Shown: one piece after another, positions 9,648-18,729 of the stretch
Layout: each line of letters begins with the position of its first letter
How positions within the stretch are numbered: position 1 is the stretch's first letter
DNA from: Chryseobacterium phosphatilyticum
GTDB lineage: Bacteria > Bacteroidota > Bacteroidia > Flavobacteriales > Weeksellaceae
DNA length: 64,000 bases
Direction: 5' to 3'
NCBI RefSeq assembly: GCF_002899825.2
Contig: NZ_PPED02000003.1
Location: 186,001-250,000 of the forward strand
Program-made: the position numbers and the translations under genes
The notes under the pieces: generated by a model
What the model was told of the DNA's origin: nothing
Databases searched by the model: none
The model's input: only the letters and a program-made list of their open reading frames with translations

Positions 9648-10730
9648 ATGAACAAAATATTAATATATCTATTAAGCTTTTTATTTTTTACCCAGATCTC
9701 ATGTCAGGAGAAAAAAGACGATAAAAAAACTAAAACTATGACAAAATATGAATGGACTGAAGGGACCTCTGCTCCCTTGGGATACCCGATGGAAGTATAC
9801 AAAGGAGGAATAGAATGCGAAGGTGGGGAATGGGTAGGATTAGGCTTTGGTATCATACCAGGGGATGGTCCTTGGGGCGCTATCAACCATGGGATGGGAA
9901 ATGGTTTTAAAAGTCTTCCCACCCGCTTGGATTTTGTCTGGATGTCATATATGGAAAACCAGTTTTATATGATTGATACCGCTATTGATACGGCTAAAAT
10001 AAAAGAGTATTTCAGTAAAGGGTATGATACAAAAGTGACAAATGGCAGCGGTGAAATTGAGCATTTAAACTATGATGAAATTGGTGTTGGAATGGCTCCC
10101 GGAGGTGTAGTGGTAGTTTGGGTAGTCGGTGTTGGAGTTCAGAAGGAAGTAGGCCGATACCAGGGAAAAAAAGTAACGATTCCTGAATCGGAAATTGCTA
10201 AGCTGGATAGCCATGAAAACCGTTTCTGGAGGAAAGATTACCTTGATGAAGTATTTAATAATGGCAAGGTAATCCCTGCCGAGGTGAGAGAGAAAAATAA
10301 AGGAAAAGAAATTCCATTTGGTTTGTGGGATACTTACAGAATACGATACAGCTGGAAACCTGTTTTCGAACTGCCTGAAAAGGGTAAGCTCAATTCATTA
10401 GCAAATGTTAAGATATCTACAATTAATGGTGAAAAAGAACAATTTGACACTTCAAAAAGTATATTGGCTGAAAATGAACAAAGAGCAATCCCAAGAAGGA
10501 TTATTTTTGACTATGTTGGTATGGATAATAAAGTGTATGGCGCAAATTGTGATCTAAATGAAAACTCAAGTTTCGAAGCTTTTAAAGCTATATTTAGTGA
10601 TGATCCTAACTCAACTAAGGCTGATATTATTGTTAAGGTTAATGAGGCTAACAGCTATTTTACAATAAAGCTAAGAGGTGAAAATGGAAAAGAAGCTTTT
10701 ATAAAGACGGATACAGTAGAAGTTTTTTAA
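9648..10730 (+). CDS. DUF2931 family exported/lipoprotein-like protein, candidate immunity protein
   Basis: The frame is open from 9402, but the ATG at 9648 is chosen because it gives a typical signal sequence (MNKILIYLLSFLFFTQISCQ, with a cysteine at residue 19 that could be lipidated). The 360-aa product then shows the DUF2931 pattern, with EWTEGTSAPLGYPMEVYKGG, glycine-rich GVGMAPGGVVVVWVVGVGVQ and LWDTYRIRYSWKPVFELP. It sits just upstream of a DUF2235 lipase-like effector and next to its own broken paralogue, so a periplasmic role protecting against that effector is a reasonable inference. The N-terminal ~240 residues are nearly identical to the copy at 10812 while the C-termini differ. 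Confidence 0.75.
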   Translation: MNKILIYLLSFLFFTQISCQEKKDDKKTKTMTKYEWTEGTSAPLGYPMEVYKGGIECEGGEWVGLGFGIIPGDGPWGAINHGMGNGFKSLPTRLDFVWMSYMENQFYMIDTAIDTAKIKEYFSKGYDTKVTNGSGEIEHLNYDEIGVGMAPGGVVVVWVVGVGVQKEVGRYQGKKVTIPESEIAKLDSHENRFWRKDYLDEVFNNGKVIPAEVREKNKGKEIPFGLWDTYRIRYSWKPVFELPEKGKLNSLANVKISTINGEKEQFDTSKSILAENEQRAIPRRIIFDYVGMDNKVYGANCDLNENSSFEAFKAIFSDDPNSTKADIIVKVNEANSYFTIKLRGENGKEAFIKTDTVEVF

Positions 10731-10811
10731 AGAAAAGATCAACAGATAAATTTATTAATAATGATCTTTCGATAAAGTAAAGCTAAAATAGCTATTAATC
10801 ATTTACGACCA

Positions 10812-11921
10812 ATGAACGAGTTAATAAAATATTTACTAAGCTTTTTACTTTTTACCCAGATCTCGTGTCAGGAGAAAAAAGACGATAAAAAAACTAAAAC
10901 TATGACAAAATATGAATGGACTGAAGGGACCTCTGCTCCCTTGGGATACCCGATGGAAGTATACAAAGGAGGAATAGAATGCGAAGGTGGGGAATGGGTA
11001 GGATTAAGCTTTGGTATCATACAAGGGGATGATTCTTGGGGCGCTATCAACCATGGAATGGGAAATGGTTTTAAAAGTCTTCCCGCCCGACTGGATTTTG
11101 TCTGGATGTCATATATGGAAAACCAGTTTTATATGATTGATACGGCTATTGATACCGCTAAAATAAAAGAGTATTTCAGTAAGGGCTATCAAATAAAAGC
11201 AACCAGTGGTAGTGGTAATATTAAGCATTTGAATTATAAAGAAATTTGTGTTGGAATGGCTCCCGGAGGTGTGGTAGTGGTCTGGGTAGTTGGTGTTGGA
11301 GTTCAGTAGGAAGTAGGCCGATACCAGGGAAAAAAAGTAACGATTCCTGAATCGGAAATTGCTAAGCTGGATAGCCATGAAAACCGTTTCTGGAGGAAAG
11401 ATTACCTTGATGAAGTATTTAATAATGGCAAGGTAATCCCTGCCGAGCTGAGAGAGAAAAATAAAGGAAAAGAAATTCCATTTGGTTTGTGGGATACTTA
11501 CAGAATAAGATACAGTTGGAAACCTGTCTTTGAGTTGCCGGAAAATGCTAAACTAAACCCATTGACAGATGTTGGAATGTCAGCTGTTAATGGTGAATGG
11601 GAGCAGCTGGATGCGGAAAGAAATCCGTTAACGGAGAGTGAATGGAGAGCAATACCAGTTACTATTTCATTTTCTTTGGTAGGATCAGATCAAATCAGGT
11701 ATGAAGCCGGAAGTAGTCTTGATGAAAAATCGGCTTTTGAGGCCTTTACTAAAGTATTTGGTGATGATCCTAAATCAACCAGAGCAAGTATCGTTGTTAA
11801 AGTAAATGAAGCGTATAGTTTCTTTACTGTTTTATTAAAGGGAGAGAATGGAAAAGAAGCTTTCATTAAAACAGAGAATTTAGAAATGTTCAAATCTAAA
11901 GTAAAGTATAAAACTAATTGA
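10812..11921 (+). pseudogene. Second DUF2931 gene, interrupted by an in-frame TAG
   Basis: The same reading frame runs from the ATG at 10812 to 11921, except for a single TAG at 11307-11309. The intact paralogue has AAG (Lys) at the matching position (..GVGVQKEVGRYQG), so one A-to-T change explains the stop. The 5' product would be 165 aa; the 3' part could restart at TTG 11487 but would lack its export signal. The C-terminal third diverges from the intact copy (for example NGEWEQLDAERNPLTESEW against NGEKEQFDTSKSILAENEQ) while the rest is almost identical in DNA. Recent duplication or gene conversion followed by a nonsense mutation is likely, though readthrough or sequencing error cannot be excluded. 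Confidence 0.85.
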
Positions 11922-11940
11922 TAACAAAACCTGATTGGCT

Positions 11941-13767
11941 ATGGGAAAGACATTTGTATACAACACTGGCAATGCTAAACCTCCTGTAGATGAATTGCAT
12001 CTGGAAATAGGGGTGTTCTTTGATGGAACTTTAAATAACTTGAAAAATAGTGAGTTAAGGATGAAGTACAGGGATGGAAAGAATAAAATGGAAAGTACCG
12101 ATTCCAATGATGAGATCCTGAGAAAAGAGGAAGAGATCGAAAAAACGAGAGCCCAACAGGAAAAGGAATATAAAAAGCTGGCCAATAAAGACATCACTGA
12201 TAATGATGGTGAATATGAACGATATCTCAAAGCAAGCCACAGAGGATGGTTAGATAAACAGGGGGTTGATAACAGTTTCAGTAATGACTATACCAATGTG
12301 GCCAGGATGTACCAATGTTGTAGACAAAAAACGTATGGAGTCTATGTAGAAGGAATCGGGACACTGGATAACAGCAGAGATGTGGATGATGGGTTTCAAT
12401 ATGGCTCTGGTAAAACCGGCGTACGGGGAAAGGTAAGGAAAGGATGTGAAATGGCCGCTGAAAGAATCAAAAAGCTTATTCTTGATGCAAATGGTAAAGT
12501 AAAAGTGACAAAGATTACCATTGATACTTTTGGATTTAGCCGTGGAGCAGCCGCCGCAAGAAATTTTTCTTACGAAATCAACAGTTATAACAAAAGACCA
12601 AAAGATGTTGAGATAAAAAAATCCAGAAAGGTGGTAGGATACACTCAGATAGATTCTCGTGAAGGCCCAGTAACGGTTCCGGAATATGGAGATATTTGGA
12701 TAGATAAAGATAATACAGAAGTAGATCCAAAATATATTAAAGATGGTAAACTTCCAAAATTTGGTTTTTTAGGATATTATCTTTTAAGCAAGAGAATTTT
12801 ATCAGAACAGCAACTTGAAGAATTAGATCTGGATGTTCGTTTTATCGGAGTATATGATACGGTATCCTCTTATGAGGAATATGGTGATATGGGAGGAATC
12901 AGACGTGTGGGATGGGAAGGAATGAAACATTCTACGTTAGGATCTTCGTACAATTTCGGAGATGATGTAGAGCAGTTACAGCTGTTGAATCCAGGGTCTT
13001 ATTTCAGAGCGGTTCACTTTACAGCAGGTAATGAGCACAGGGAAAACTTTTCGTTAACGAGATTCCCGGGTAGTATTGAAAAAGAGTTTCCGGGAGTTCA
13101 TTGTGATATCGGCGGAGCGTATGAAAACGGAATGGAAACTGTTGATGAAATAGAGACATCTAATCATAAACCGGTATGGTTTTTAAATAAACGCATGCAA
13201 CATCTGATCGATGAGCATTGGTTTACAGATAAGCAAATTGAAATTAATAATAGCTTCCTGAACGTTCTGACTTTGGGAGGAGTATATCGCAAGATTACCG
13301 GAATCCGTTTTTTAAGAAAAGAATACAGCTATATCCCACTTCATTTCATGGAAGAACAAGGGAAGGAATTGTATGATCATCAATTGATGTTAAAAACAGA
13401 AACAACTTATTCCATAGATCACGATCAATACCTGCCTTCCGCGAAAGATCTATTACATCATTATGTTTTTGAGGATGGACAAAAATGGAGTTTCCAGACA
13501 GATGAAGAATACGAAAAAGAAAAGCAAGAAAGAGCATTACAAAGACTCAATAGCCCGGAACCGGTACAGGAATCTGTGCCTGGTCCGCCGTTAGATGAAA
13601 ATGGTAATAAAATGAAAACGACCACTTTACAAGAAGTTACGGTTACAGCTTATCATCCTCAAACTTTGTTGAGGATTATCCGTAATCAGTACCTCCATTG
13701 GTCTGCCAACAGGGATTGGATGGGGATGGACCCTAATAGTAATTATGAAAGAGTAATATATCCGTAA
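11941..13767 (+). CDS. DUF2235 (Tle1-like) T6SS phospholipase-type effector
   Basis: The frame is open from a TTG at 11935, but ATG 11941 is the likelier start (MGKTFVYNTG). The 608-aa product has the DUF2235 alpha/beta-hydrolase features: LEIGVFFDGTLNN near residue 22, the nucleophile motif GFSRGAAAARNF with Ser200, a probable acidic residue in FIGVYDTVSSYEEYG (about 300) and GVHCDIGGAYENG (about 385). DUF2235 proteins include the Tle1 family of T6SS lipases that attack membrane phospholipids of target cells. It lacks a signal peptide, as expected for a T6SS cargo, and lies between candidate DUF2931 immunity genes and a 234-aa gene that overlaps its stop codon. Confidence 0.85.
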   Translation: MGKTFVYNTGNAKPPVDELHLEIGVFFDGTLNNLKNSELRMKYRDGKNKMESTDSNDEILRKEEEIEKTRAQQEKEYKKLANKDITDNDGEYERYLKASHRGWLDKQGVDNSFSNDYTNVARMYQCCRQKTYGVYVEGIGTLDNSRDVDDGFQYGSGKTGVRGKVRKGCEMAAERIKKLILDANGKVKVTKITIDTFGFSRGAAAARNFSYEINSYNKRPKDVEIKKSRKVVGYTQIDSREGPVTVPEYGDIWIDKDNTEVDPKYIKDGKLPKFGFLGYYLLSKRILSEQQLEELDLDVRFIGVYDTVSSYEEYGDMGGIRRVGWEGMKHSTLGSSYNFGDDVEQLQLLNPGSYFRAVHFTAGNEHRENFSLTRFPGSIEKEFPGVHCDIGGAYENGMETVDEIETSNHKPVWFLNKRMQHLIDEHWFTDKQIEINNSFLNVLTLGGVYRKITGIRFLRKEYSYIPLHFMEEQGKELYDHQLMLKTETTYSIDHDQYLPSAKDLLHHYVFEDGQKWSFQTDEEYEKEKQERALQRLNSPEPVQESVPGPPLDENGNKMKTTTLQEVTVTAYHPQTLLRIIRNQYLHWSANRDWMGMDPNSNYERVIYP

Positions 13768-14471
13768 TGATGCTTAACATATTGCAAAACCTTCATCAGA
13801 AAATATACAGGCTGGAAACGATTTTCACGGAGCAAAAAAATCCCGTTTATAGGATCACAAAAAGCTATGCCAGACAAATTGAGGTTTATTATTATGGGAA
13901 AGTAAAAGAGGAACATCAGTTTCAGGTTTTAGTGGTTGATTTTAATTTCTCTGACGAAGAAGATGCAATGGGTAAGTTGATCAAAAAAATCAGTTATTTA
14001 TTCGATGAACTGGAATGTAAAGTAGATGCGGAAGGAAATATTACAGCAGTCGATAACCTGCTTTTCTTACGGATGAGATGGCTTAAAATTCAAAACGAAT
14101 TATCAAAGACACATAAAGGAGAAGCTGTTGATAATTATTTCAGCAGGGTAAGCAGTCTGCTCGAAGATGAAAGAAAACTCATTGATTTTTTAGGAGGGTA
14201 TAATATGTTTGGCTTGCTTTTCAATGGTTTATTAGAATCATTTGATACAAAAAGAAAAAGAGAATCTTCAGAAGGATTTACAGAAATAATGACTCCTGTG
14301 AAAGTGGGAGATAAAATGATTTTAAAAATCAGTGCTCAAAATCTTGAACAAACAGAAGTGGAGGATTTCAGAGGGGTATTTGTCTGTAAAGGGGATCAAT
14401 ATGAAGAAGGCTTTATTGAGATTAAAAAACAGAATTCTCATTTAAAACATTCATTATTATGGATAGGTTAA
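13767..14471 (+). CDS. Uncharacterised 234-aa T6SS-island protein (possible effector partner)
   Basis: The ATG overlaps the stop of the DUF2235 gene by one base (TAATGATG), implying translational coupling, and its 3' end overlaps the first PAAR-like effector by 13 bp. The product has no signal peptide or membrane segment. It is acidic and mixed alpha/beta, with FSDEEDAMGKLIKKISYLFDE in the first half and a C-terminal half beginning near EIMTPVKVGDKM. I do not recognise the family. Position between two effectors suggests an adaptor, chaperone or lipase partner. Its last 12 codons are copied, mostly out of use, in the leaders of the later effector cassettes, so it marks the ancestral left end of the duplicated unit. 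Confidence 0.75.
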   Translation: MMLNILQNLHQKIYRLETIFTEQKNPVYRITKSYARQIEVYYYGKVKEEHQFQVLVVDFNFSDEEDAMGKLIKKISYLFDELECKVDAEGNITAVDNLLFLRMRWLKIQNELSKTHKGEAVDNYFSRVSSLLEDERKLIDFLGGYNMFGLLFNGLLESFDTKRKRESSEGFTEIMTPVKVGDKMILKISAQNLEQTEVEDFRGVFVCKGDQYEEGFIEIKKQNSHLKHSLLWIG

Positions 14472-15865
14472 AGAACGATGGTGAAGGAGATGTTCCTGAA
14501 ACTCATAATCAGACCTCGGCACAGAATCAGATGAAGGCAGATAATCAACAGAAGATGGATGATCAACGGGCAGAAAATGAAGAAAAAGATAAAAAGGAAG
14601 AAGGTTTATTATTGGCCATAGATGGGGCGAAAATAAAATTCAATGCTCACATGGGAACATTTAAAGTGTTGAGTAATGTGCCAACAACACAGGATAAACT
14701 GACAGGAACCATTGTGGAAAAGCAAATCCCCAATTTTATTTTTGATGATGGTTTTCAAATGATTGCCCTTACAGAGTGGCAGGATTTTGGGACTGCAAAA
14801 GTTCAGGAAAATTATGTTCTGTTAAAGAAATCTACTTTACCGGGAACAGGAAAAATGCCTGGAAGTGTACCACCGGAAACAGGGAAGATAGAATTTGTAA
14901 CTTCCGGACAAGTAAATGCTCCGGAAAGTATAGATGCAAAGGGGGCGCCGGTGCCGGAGCAAAAGGAAGATAAGAGATGTTATTGTGACAGGGATTTGAC
15001 AATAGATGAATTAAAACTGATTATAAAGCAACTCAGAGCATCTGAAAAGAAAAATTCTACAGCAATATTTGATGATGAAAATTGCCCTTTACAAGAATCC
15101 GATAAAACAGATGAAAGATTACTTGTTGAAATAAATGCAATGTTTAAAACTTATCATATTAACACTTGTATCAGAAAAATACATTTTTTTGCACAATGTT
15201 ATCATGAAACTGCCAGATTGGGAACAACTTTGGAATACGCTAGCGGCGTAGGATATGATCCGGGGAATCATCCTGAATCGAAACAACATGGGCACACTGA
15301 AGTTGGTGATGGTCCAAGGTATAAGGGACGAGGGGCAATGCAATTGACTTGGAGAGATCAACAAAAAGAATATTTTAGTTATGTGATTTCAAAAAAGCTT
15401 CAATTGTTACAAGGAAAAAAGATTGATGAATTATTCAATAGGAAAAAGCAATACCAAGAAAAATATATTTATACGAAAATTAAGTTTGATAAAGATGGAA
15501 AGCCTGTTTTAGATAAAAAAAAGAGGAAAATAAAGGAGAAAGTAGTAGATTTAATAGATGTAGATAGTGCCGGATTATTAGCTAATAATTTATTTTTTGC
15601 GATCGATTCAGCGGGATGGTTTTGGGATATTTATAAAACTATTGAATACAGTTCAAAAGCTAATAAAACAAAATATAGAGAAATACTACACAAAAATTTG
15701 AATGAAGTTTCAGATTACGGAGATAAATACCTTAGTATAATTTCGAAATTTGTAAATGGAGGAGGGAATGGGATGGCAGAAAGAAATGTGTATTACAATG
15801 AATTGAAGACTAACGTATTTAAGTTTAACACAAATTGCATCAATCGTGATAAAATCAAAAAATAG
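14459..15865 (+). CDS. PAAR-like T6SS effector with GH19 muramidase/chitinase domain (cassette 1)
   Basis: The 468-aa product has two parts. A charged, coiled-coil-prone head (1-43) and a PAAR-like/DUF4280-like region (about 44-165, from LLLAIDGAKIKFNAHMGTF to ESIDAKGAPVPE) are shared almost base for base with four other genes in the window. The C-terminal toxin part has a GH19 lysozyme/chitinase pattern: a cysteine-rich entry, IRKIHFFAQCYHETAR with the presumed catalytic E250, then YKGRGAMQLTWRDQQKEYF and SAGWFWDIYK. Such domains cut peptidoglycan of target cells. Its stop lies inside the 5' end of a gene for an exported protein (15846), the likely immunity partner. Export on the VgrG tip is inferred. 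Confidence 0.85.
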   Translation: MDRLKNDGEGDVPETHNQTSAQNQMKADNQQKMDDQRAENEEKDKKEEGLLLAIDGAKIKFNAHMGTFKVLSNVPTTQDKLTGTIVEKQIPNFIFDDGFQMIALTEWQDFGTAKVQENYVLLKKSTLPGTGKMPGSVPPETGKIEFVTSGQVNAPESIDAKGAPVPEQKEDKRCYCDRDLTIDELKLIIKQLRASEKKNSTAIFDDENCPLQESDKTDERLLVEINAMFKTYHINTCIRKIHFFAQCYHETARLGTTLEYASGVGYDPGNHPESKQHGHTEVGDGPRYKGRGAMQLTWRDQQKEYFSYVISKKLQLLQGKKIDELFNRKKQYQEKYIYTKIKFDKDGKPVLDKKKRKIKEKVVDLIDVDSAGLLANNLFFAIDSAGWFWDIYKTIEYSSKANKTKYREILHKNLNEVSDYGDKYLSIISKFVNGGGNGMAERNVYYNELKTNVFKFNTNCINRDKIKK

Positions 15866-16703
15866 GATATTGAAAGTGATACTTGTGTTTTGTATGCTTT
15901 TTCTGAGTTTTGTTTCGGCTCAGTCTCATTATTATGATCTTGATCAGGATAACATTCAAGATACTGTTGTTCTGAGTAAAGGAGTGATAACTGTCCATTT
16001 TGGAAATAAAACTTCTGGTAGCTTTGAATTACCGGAAATTACTACACTCACAAATACAAAAATTGGATATACTAATCCTTATGAGATTACAATATATTAT
16101 ACCGGAGATAAAGTTTTGTATGGTACAATTACTATTTTTTATAAAAGAGATTGGTATATAAAGAATGTTAATTTTTATAATCCTTGCCAGGAATGTAAAG
16201 ATCAAAATTTTAAAATTTTAACTAAAAATATCAATCTCCCTATTCATAGCATAGACCCCGAAATGCTTGAAATTGATTCAAGAGGATTTAAATCATTAAT
16301 ATTTTTCGATCAAAAAGATATATTAGAGCGATATAAAGATATAAAGAAAATCTATATGGACCTATCTTACTATCCTTTATTAGCAAATAGTTTTAACGAA
16401 ACAACAACATCAAATTTTAAAAAGAAGTTTATGTTGTCTCAAACTAATCTGGATACCGTTAATAATGTAGCATATATTCTTTCTGAAAATGGGAATCAAA
16501 AAGCTGCAATTGACTTGCTGGAGCAAATTATTAAAAAATTTCCTTCCAGGACAGTTGCTTACCTAAATTTAGCTGATAGCTATTGGCTGATAGGTGAAAA
16601 AGAAAAGGCTGTAGAAAATTATAAAACATATCTTTCTTTAATGAAGTCTCAAAGAAAAGATCTTAATAAAGTCCCAAAGTATGTTGGGGAAAGAATAAAA
16701 TGA
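15846..16703 (+). CDS. Exported TPR protein, probable immunity protein of cassette 1
   Basis: The start is GTG at 15846, inside the end of the effector gene (20-bp overlap), which gives a clear signal peptide (MIKSKNRILKVILVFCMLFL, cleaved after SAQ). The mature protein begins YDLDQDNIQDTVVLSKG, a calcium-binding/FG-GAP-like turn, and ends with tetratricopeptide-type helices (AIDLLEQIIKKFPSR and NLADSYWLIGEKEKAVENY, about 215-265). A periplasmic partner that neutralises the GH19 effector fits both the tight overlap and the export signal. No family with known immunity activity is recognised. Confidence 0.72.
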   Translation: MIKSKNRILKVILVFCMLFLSFVSAQSHYYDLDQDNIQDTVVLSKGVITVHFGNKTSGSFELPEITTLTNTKIGYTNPYEITIYYTGDKVLYGTITIFYKRDWYIKNVNFYNPCQECKDQNFKILTKNINLPIHSIDPEMLEIDSRGFKSLIFFDQKDILERYKDIKKIYMDLSYYPLLANSFNETTTSNFKKKFMLSQTNLDTVNNVAYILSENGNQKAAIDLLEQIIKKFPSRTVAYLNLADSYWLIGEKEKAVENYKTYLSLMKSQRKDLNKVPKYVGERIK

Positions 16704-16765
16704 TAAAATACCTGCTTAATATATTATTTGTTTCTGTGTTTAGCATGTTTTTATATGCATTTTAA
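16700..16765 (+). pseudogene. Remnant of an immunity gene: signal-peptide stub only
   Basis: Directly at the end of the TPR gene an ATG opens a 21-codon frame, MIKYLLNILFVSVFSMFLYA then F and stop. It is almost the same DNA as the first codons of the cassette-3 immunity gene at 21067 (MIKYLLNILFVLFSIFSYAQS). The rest of that gene is missing and the sequence passes straight into the leader of cassette 2. This is the scar of a deleted or replaced effector-immunity pair. Confidence 0.8.
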
Positions 16766-16807
16766 AAGATTCTTCATAATATTCTCTCATTAAAAACATT
16801 CATTACC
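16760..16807 (+). repeat. Effector-cassette leader repeat (copy before cassette 2)
   Basis: The 48 bp ending just before the ATG at 16808 (TTTAAAAGATTCTTCATAAT and onward) match the leader at 23724-23769. The last ~20 bp resemble the 3' end of the 234-aa gene at 13767 read in frame (..KHSL.WI.), now broken by a stop. It carries no promoter that I can identify with confidence. Confidence 0.75.
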
Positions 16808-18718
16808 ATGGATACCTTAAATCAAGACGGAAACAATTCCGAAACTCATAATCAGACCTCGGCACAGGATCAGATGATGGCGGAAAATAAACAGAAGATG
16901 GAAGAAATGCGTGCGGAAAATGAAGAGAAAGATAAAAAGGAAGAAGGTTTATTATTGGCCATAGATGGGGCGAAAATAAAATTCAATGCTCATACGGGAA
17001 CATTTAAAGTATTAAATGATGTACCCACCACGCAAGACAAGCTCACAGGAACTATTGTCGAAAAACAGATTCCCAACTTTATCTTTGATGATGGATTTAT
17101 CCTGACACAGCCCACAGAATGGCAAAATTTTGGAACAGTAAAAGTACAGGACAACAAAGTTTTGTTGAAACAATCATTTTTGCCGGGAATCGGTGCGATA
17201 CCGGGAACACCGCCGGAAACAGGAAAAGTTGAATTTGTAAATTCCGGGCAGGTGAATGTTCCGGAAAGTATTGATGCAAAAGGCGCGCCTATTCCCAATA
17301 AAGTTGAGGTTTTAAAAAAGTTTATAATTCACTTCAGGAGAAATGCATCATACAAGGGAGAGTTCGGTTTTGACTGGATGAGAGATGAATATATTTATCC
17401 TATGACAGCCGTCGGTAGTACAAATAAAGAACTAAGTCTGGATCCTGCACAATTGAAAACAGAATATAAAACAACGGATGTTTTAAATCCTGTTTCTCCT
17501 TATGGAAAAGATTATTATTGTTCATTTCTGAATTTGATGTTAAATCAGGAGGTAGAATTAGACATAGAAGTAGAAGAACTCGAAGCTTTGGCAGCTGATG
17601 CTACTGAAATTATTTTTGAAAGCAGTAGTCCTGATCTTACCATAAATCCTTCAAACATTCCGTTAAGTACATTAATCGCAGGTGGGAAGAAAAATAAACC
17701 TTTGGGTGGAACTACTTCCAGAGATTATTACTTAGCAGCTAATCAGGTAAAAGTAAAATGTAATAAAGCTTTGATAAAAAATGAGCAGATAAAAGTTTTT
17801 GCAAAATTTAAAGATGCGGCATCTGGAGCAGAAGATAAAAAAGAGGTAGGGAAGATGATGGTGATGAAGAATAGTGATCAGTCTAAGTATACAATTAATG
17901 TGTATGTGATAAAGTCATATTTGAAAAATCATACATCATTTGGATTATCTACAGTTGATACTGAATTTAATAAGATTGGTGGACTAACAGGTTTAGAAAA
18001 ATATTTGAATGAAAACAGTTTAAATCAGGGATTAATACAAATAAAAGTCCTTCCTCTGCCGGATTGGGTATTTACTGAGCAAACTCTTGTAAATACATCT
18101 GATACACGCAATACTCCATATACAGGAATGATAACTAATAAGGTTACAATGTTAATGGATGATGCGAAGTATATGAATTTTATTAATGACAGATTTAAAG
18201 TGGGGTATCCTGCTATAGCCGGGAAAAAAGGGCTTTTTATTTATCTTACTCCTTTTTTAAGCCCGTCAGCTGGCGGAGCCAGTTATAATGTTCCACTTAC
18301 AAGCAAACATATAATATTATTTAAAAATAATTTAGATCACCTATCCTCCTATTCTCATGAAATAGGCCATAGTTTAGGGTTAGAGCATTTTTTCTTAGAT
18401 GGAACATTAACAGTGAATCAAGAAATTGCATCCGTTCAGACGAAATTAAATGCAGAAAAAGCTGATAAAAGGAATCACTTTGTAACGAATGCCGCATACT
18501 ATTCAACACACCCTGGAGAAAAGACTAAAAATGAGAATATTTATGATCAAAATATAAAAAATTACGAAGACCAATTAAATGTTTTAAAAAAGAATAGTCA
18601 TAGATATATTAAGCAAACTACTGAAAATATCATGGATTATAACTTAAGAAAGCAAATTACTTTTGATAAATGGCAATGGAAAGTAATTCAAGAGGAGACT
18701 AAACAGTATTACCATTAA
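16808..18718 (+). CDS. PAAR-like T6SS effector with metzincin protease domain (cassette 2)
   Basis: The 636-aa product has the shared head and PAAR-like region (1-~165), a middle region of beta-rich sequence (about 170-370), and a C-terminal zinc protease. HEIGHSLGLEH at 517-527 fits HExxHxxGxxH, with three histidine ligands, and ENIMDYN about 90 residues later supplies the methionine turn of metzincins. It is therefore probably a secreted protease toxin. It lacks a signal peptide. The N-terminal 165 residues are of the second sequence subtype (..DGNNSETHNQTSAQDQM..), shared with cassette 5. The gene 11 bp downstream encodes an exported protein and is the presumed immunity partner. Confidence 0.87.
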   Translation: MDTLNQDGNNSETHNQTSAQDQMMAENKQKMEEMRAENEEKDKKEEGLLLAIDGAKIKFNAHTGTFKVLNDVPTTQDKLTGTIVEKQIPNFIFDDGFILTQPTEWQNFGTVKVQDNKVLLKQSFLPGIGAIPGTPPETGKVEFVNSGQVNVPESIDAKGAPIPNKVEVLKKFIIHFRRNASYKGEFGFDWMRDEYIYPMTAVGSTNKELSLDPAQLKTEYKTTDVLNPVSPYGKDYYCSFLNLMLNQEVELDIEVEELEALAADATEIIFESSSPDLTINPSNIPLSTLIAGGKKNKPLGGTTSRDYYLAANQVKVKCNKALIKNEQIKVFAKFKDAASGAEDKKEVGKMMVMKNSDQSKYTINVYVIKSYLKNHTSFGLSTVDTEFNKIGGLTGLEKYLNENSLNQGLIQIKVLPLPDWVFTEQTLVNTSDTRNTPYTGMITNKVTMLMDDAKYMNFINDRFKVGYPAIAGKKGLFIYLTPFLSPSAGGASYNVPLTSKHIILFKNNLDHLSSYSHEIGHSLGLEHFFLDGTLTVNQEIASVQTKLNAEKADKRNHFVTNAAYYSTHPGEKTKNENIYDQNIKNYEDQLNVLKKNSHRYIKQTTENIMDYNLRKQITFDKWQWKVIQEETKQYYH

Positions 18719-18729
18719 AATTTTATATT

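Noticed and set aside
13618..13665. TTTLQEVTVTAYHP in the lipase effector, like the TonB-plug motif of SusC proteins
   Set aside because: The protein has no signal peptide or barrel. The short similarity is probably chance.
14776..14973. Plus-strand frame MAGFWDCKSSGKLCSVKEIY, repeated at 19834 and 22152
   Set aside because: It is a shadow frame inside the duplicated PAAR-like block. It recurs only because the block is repeated.
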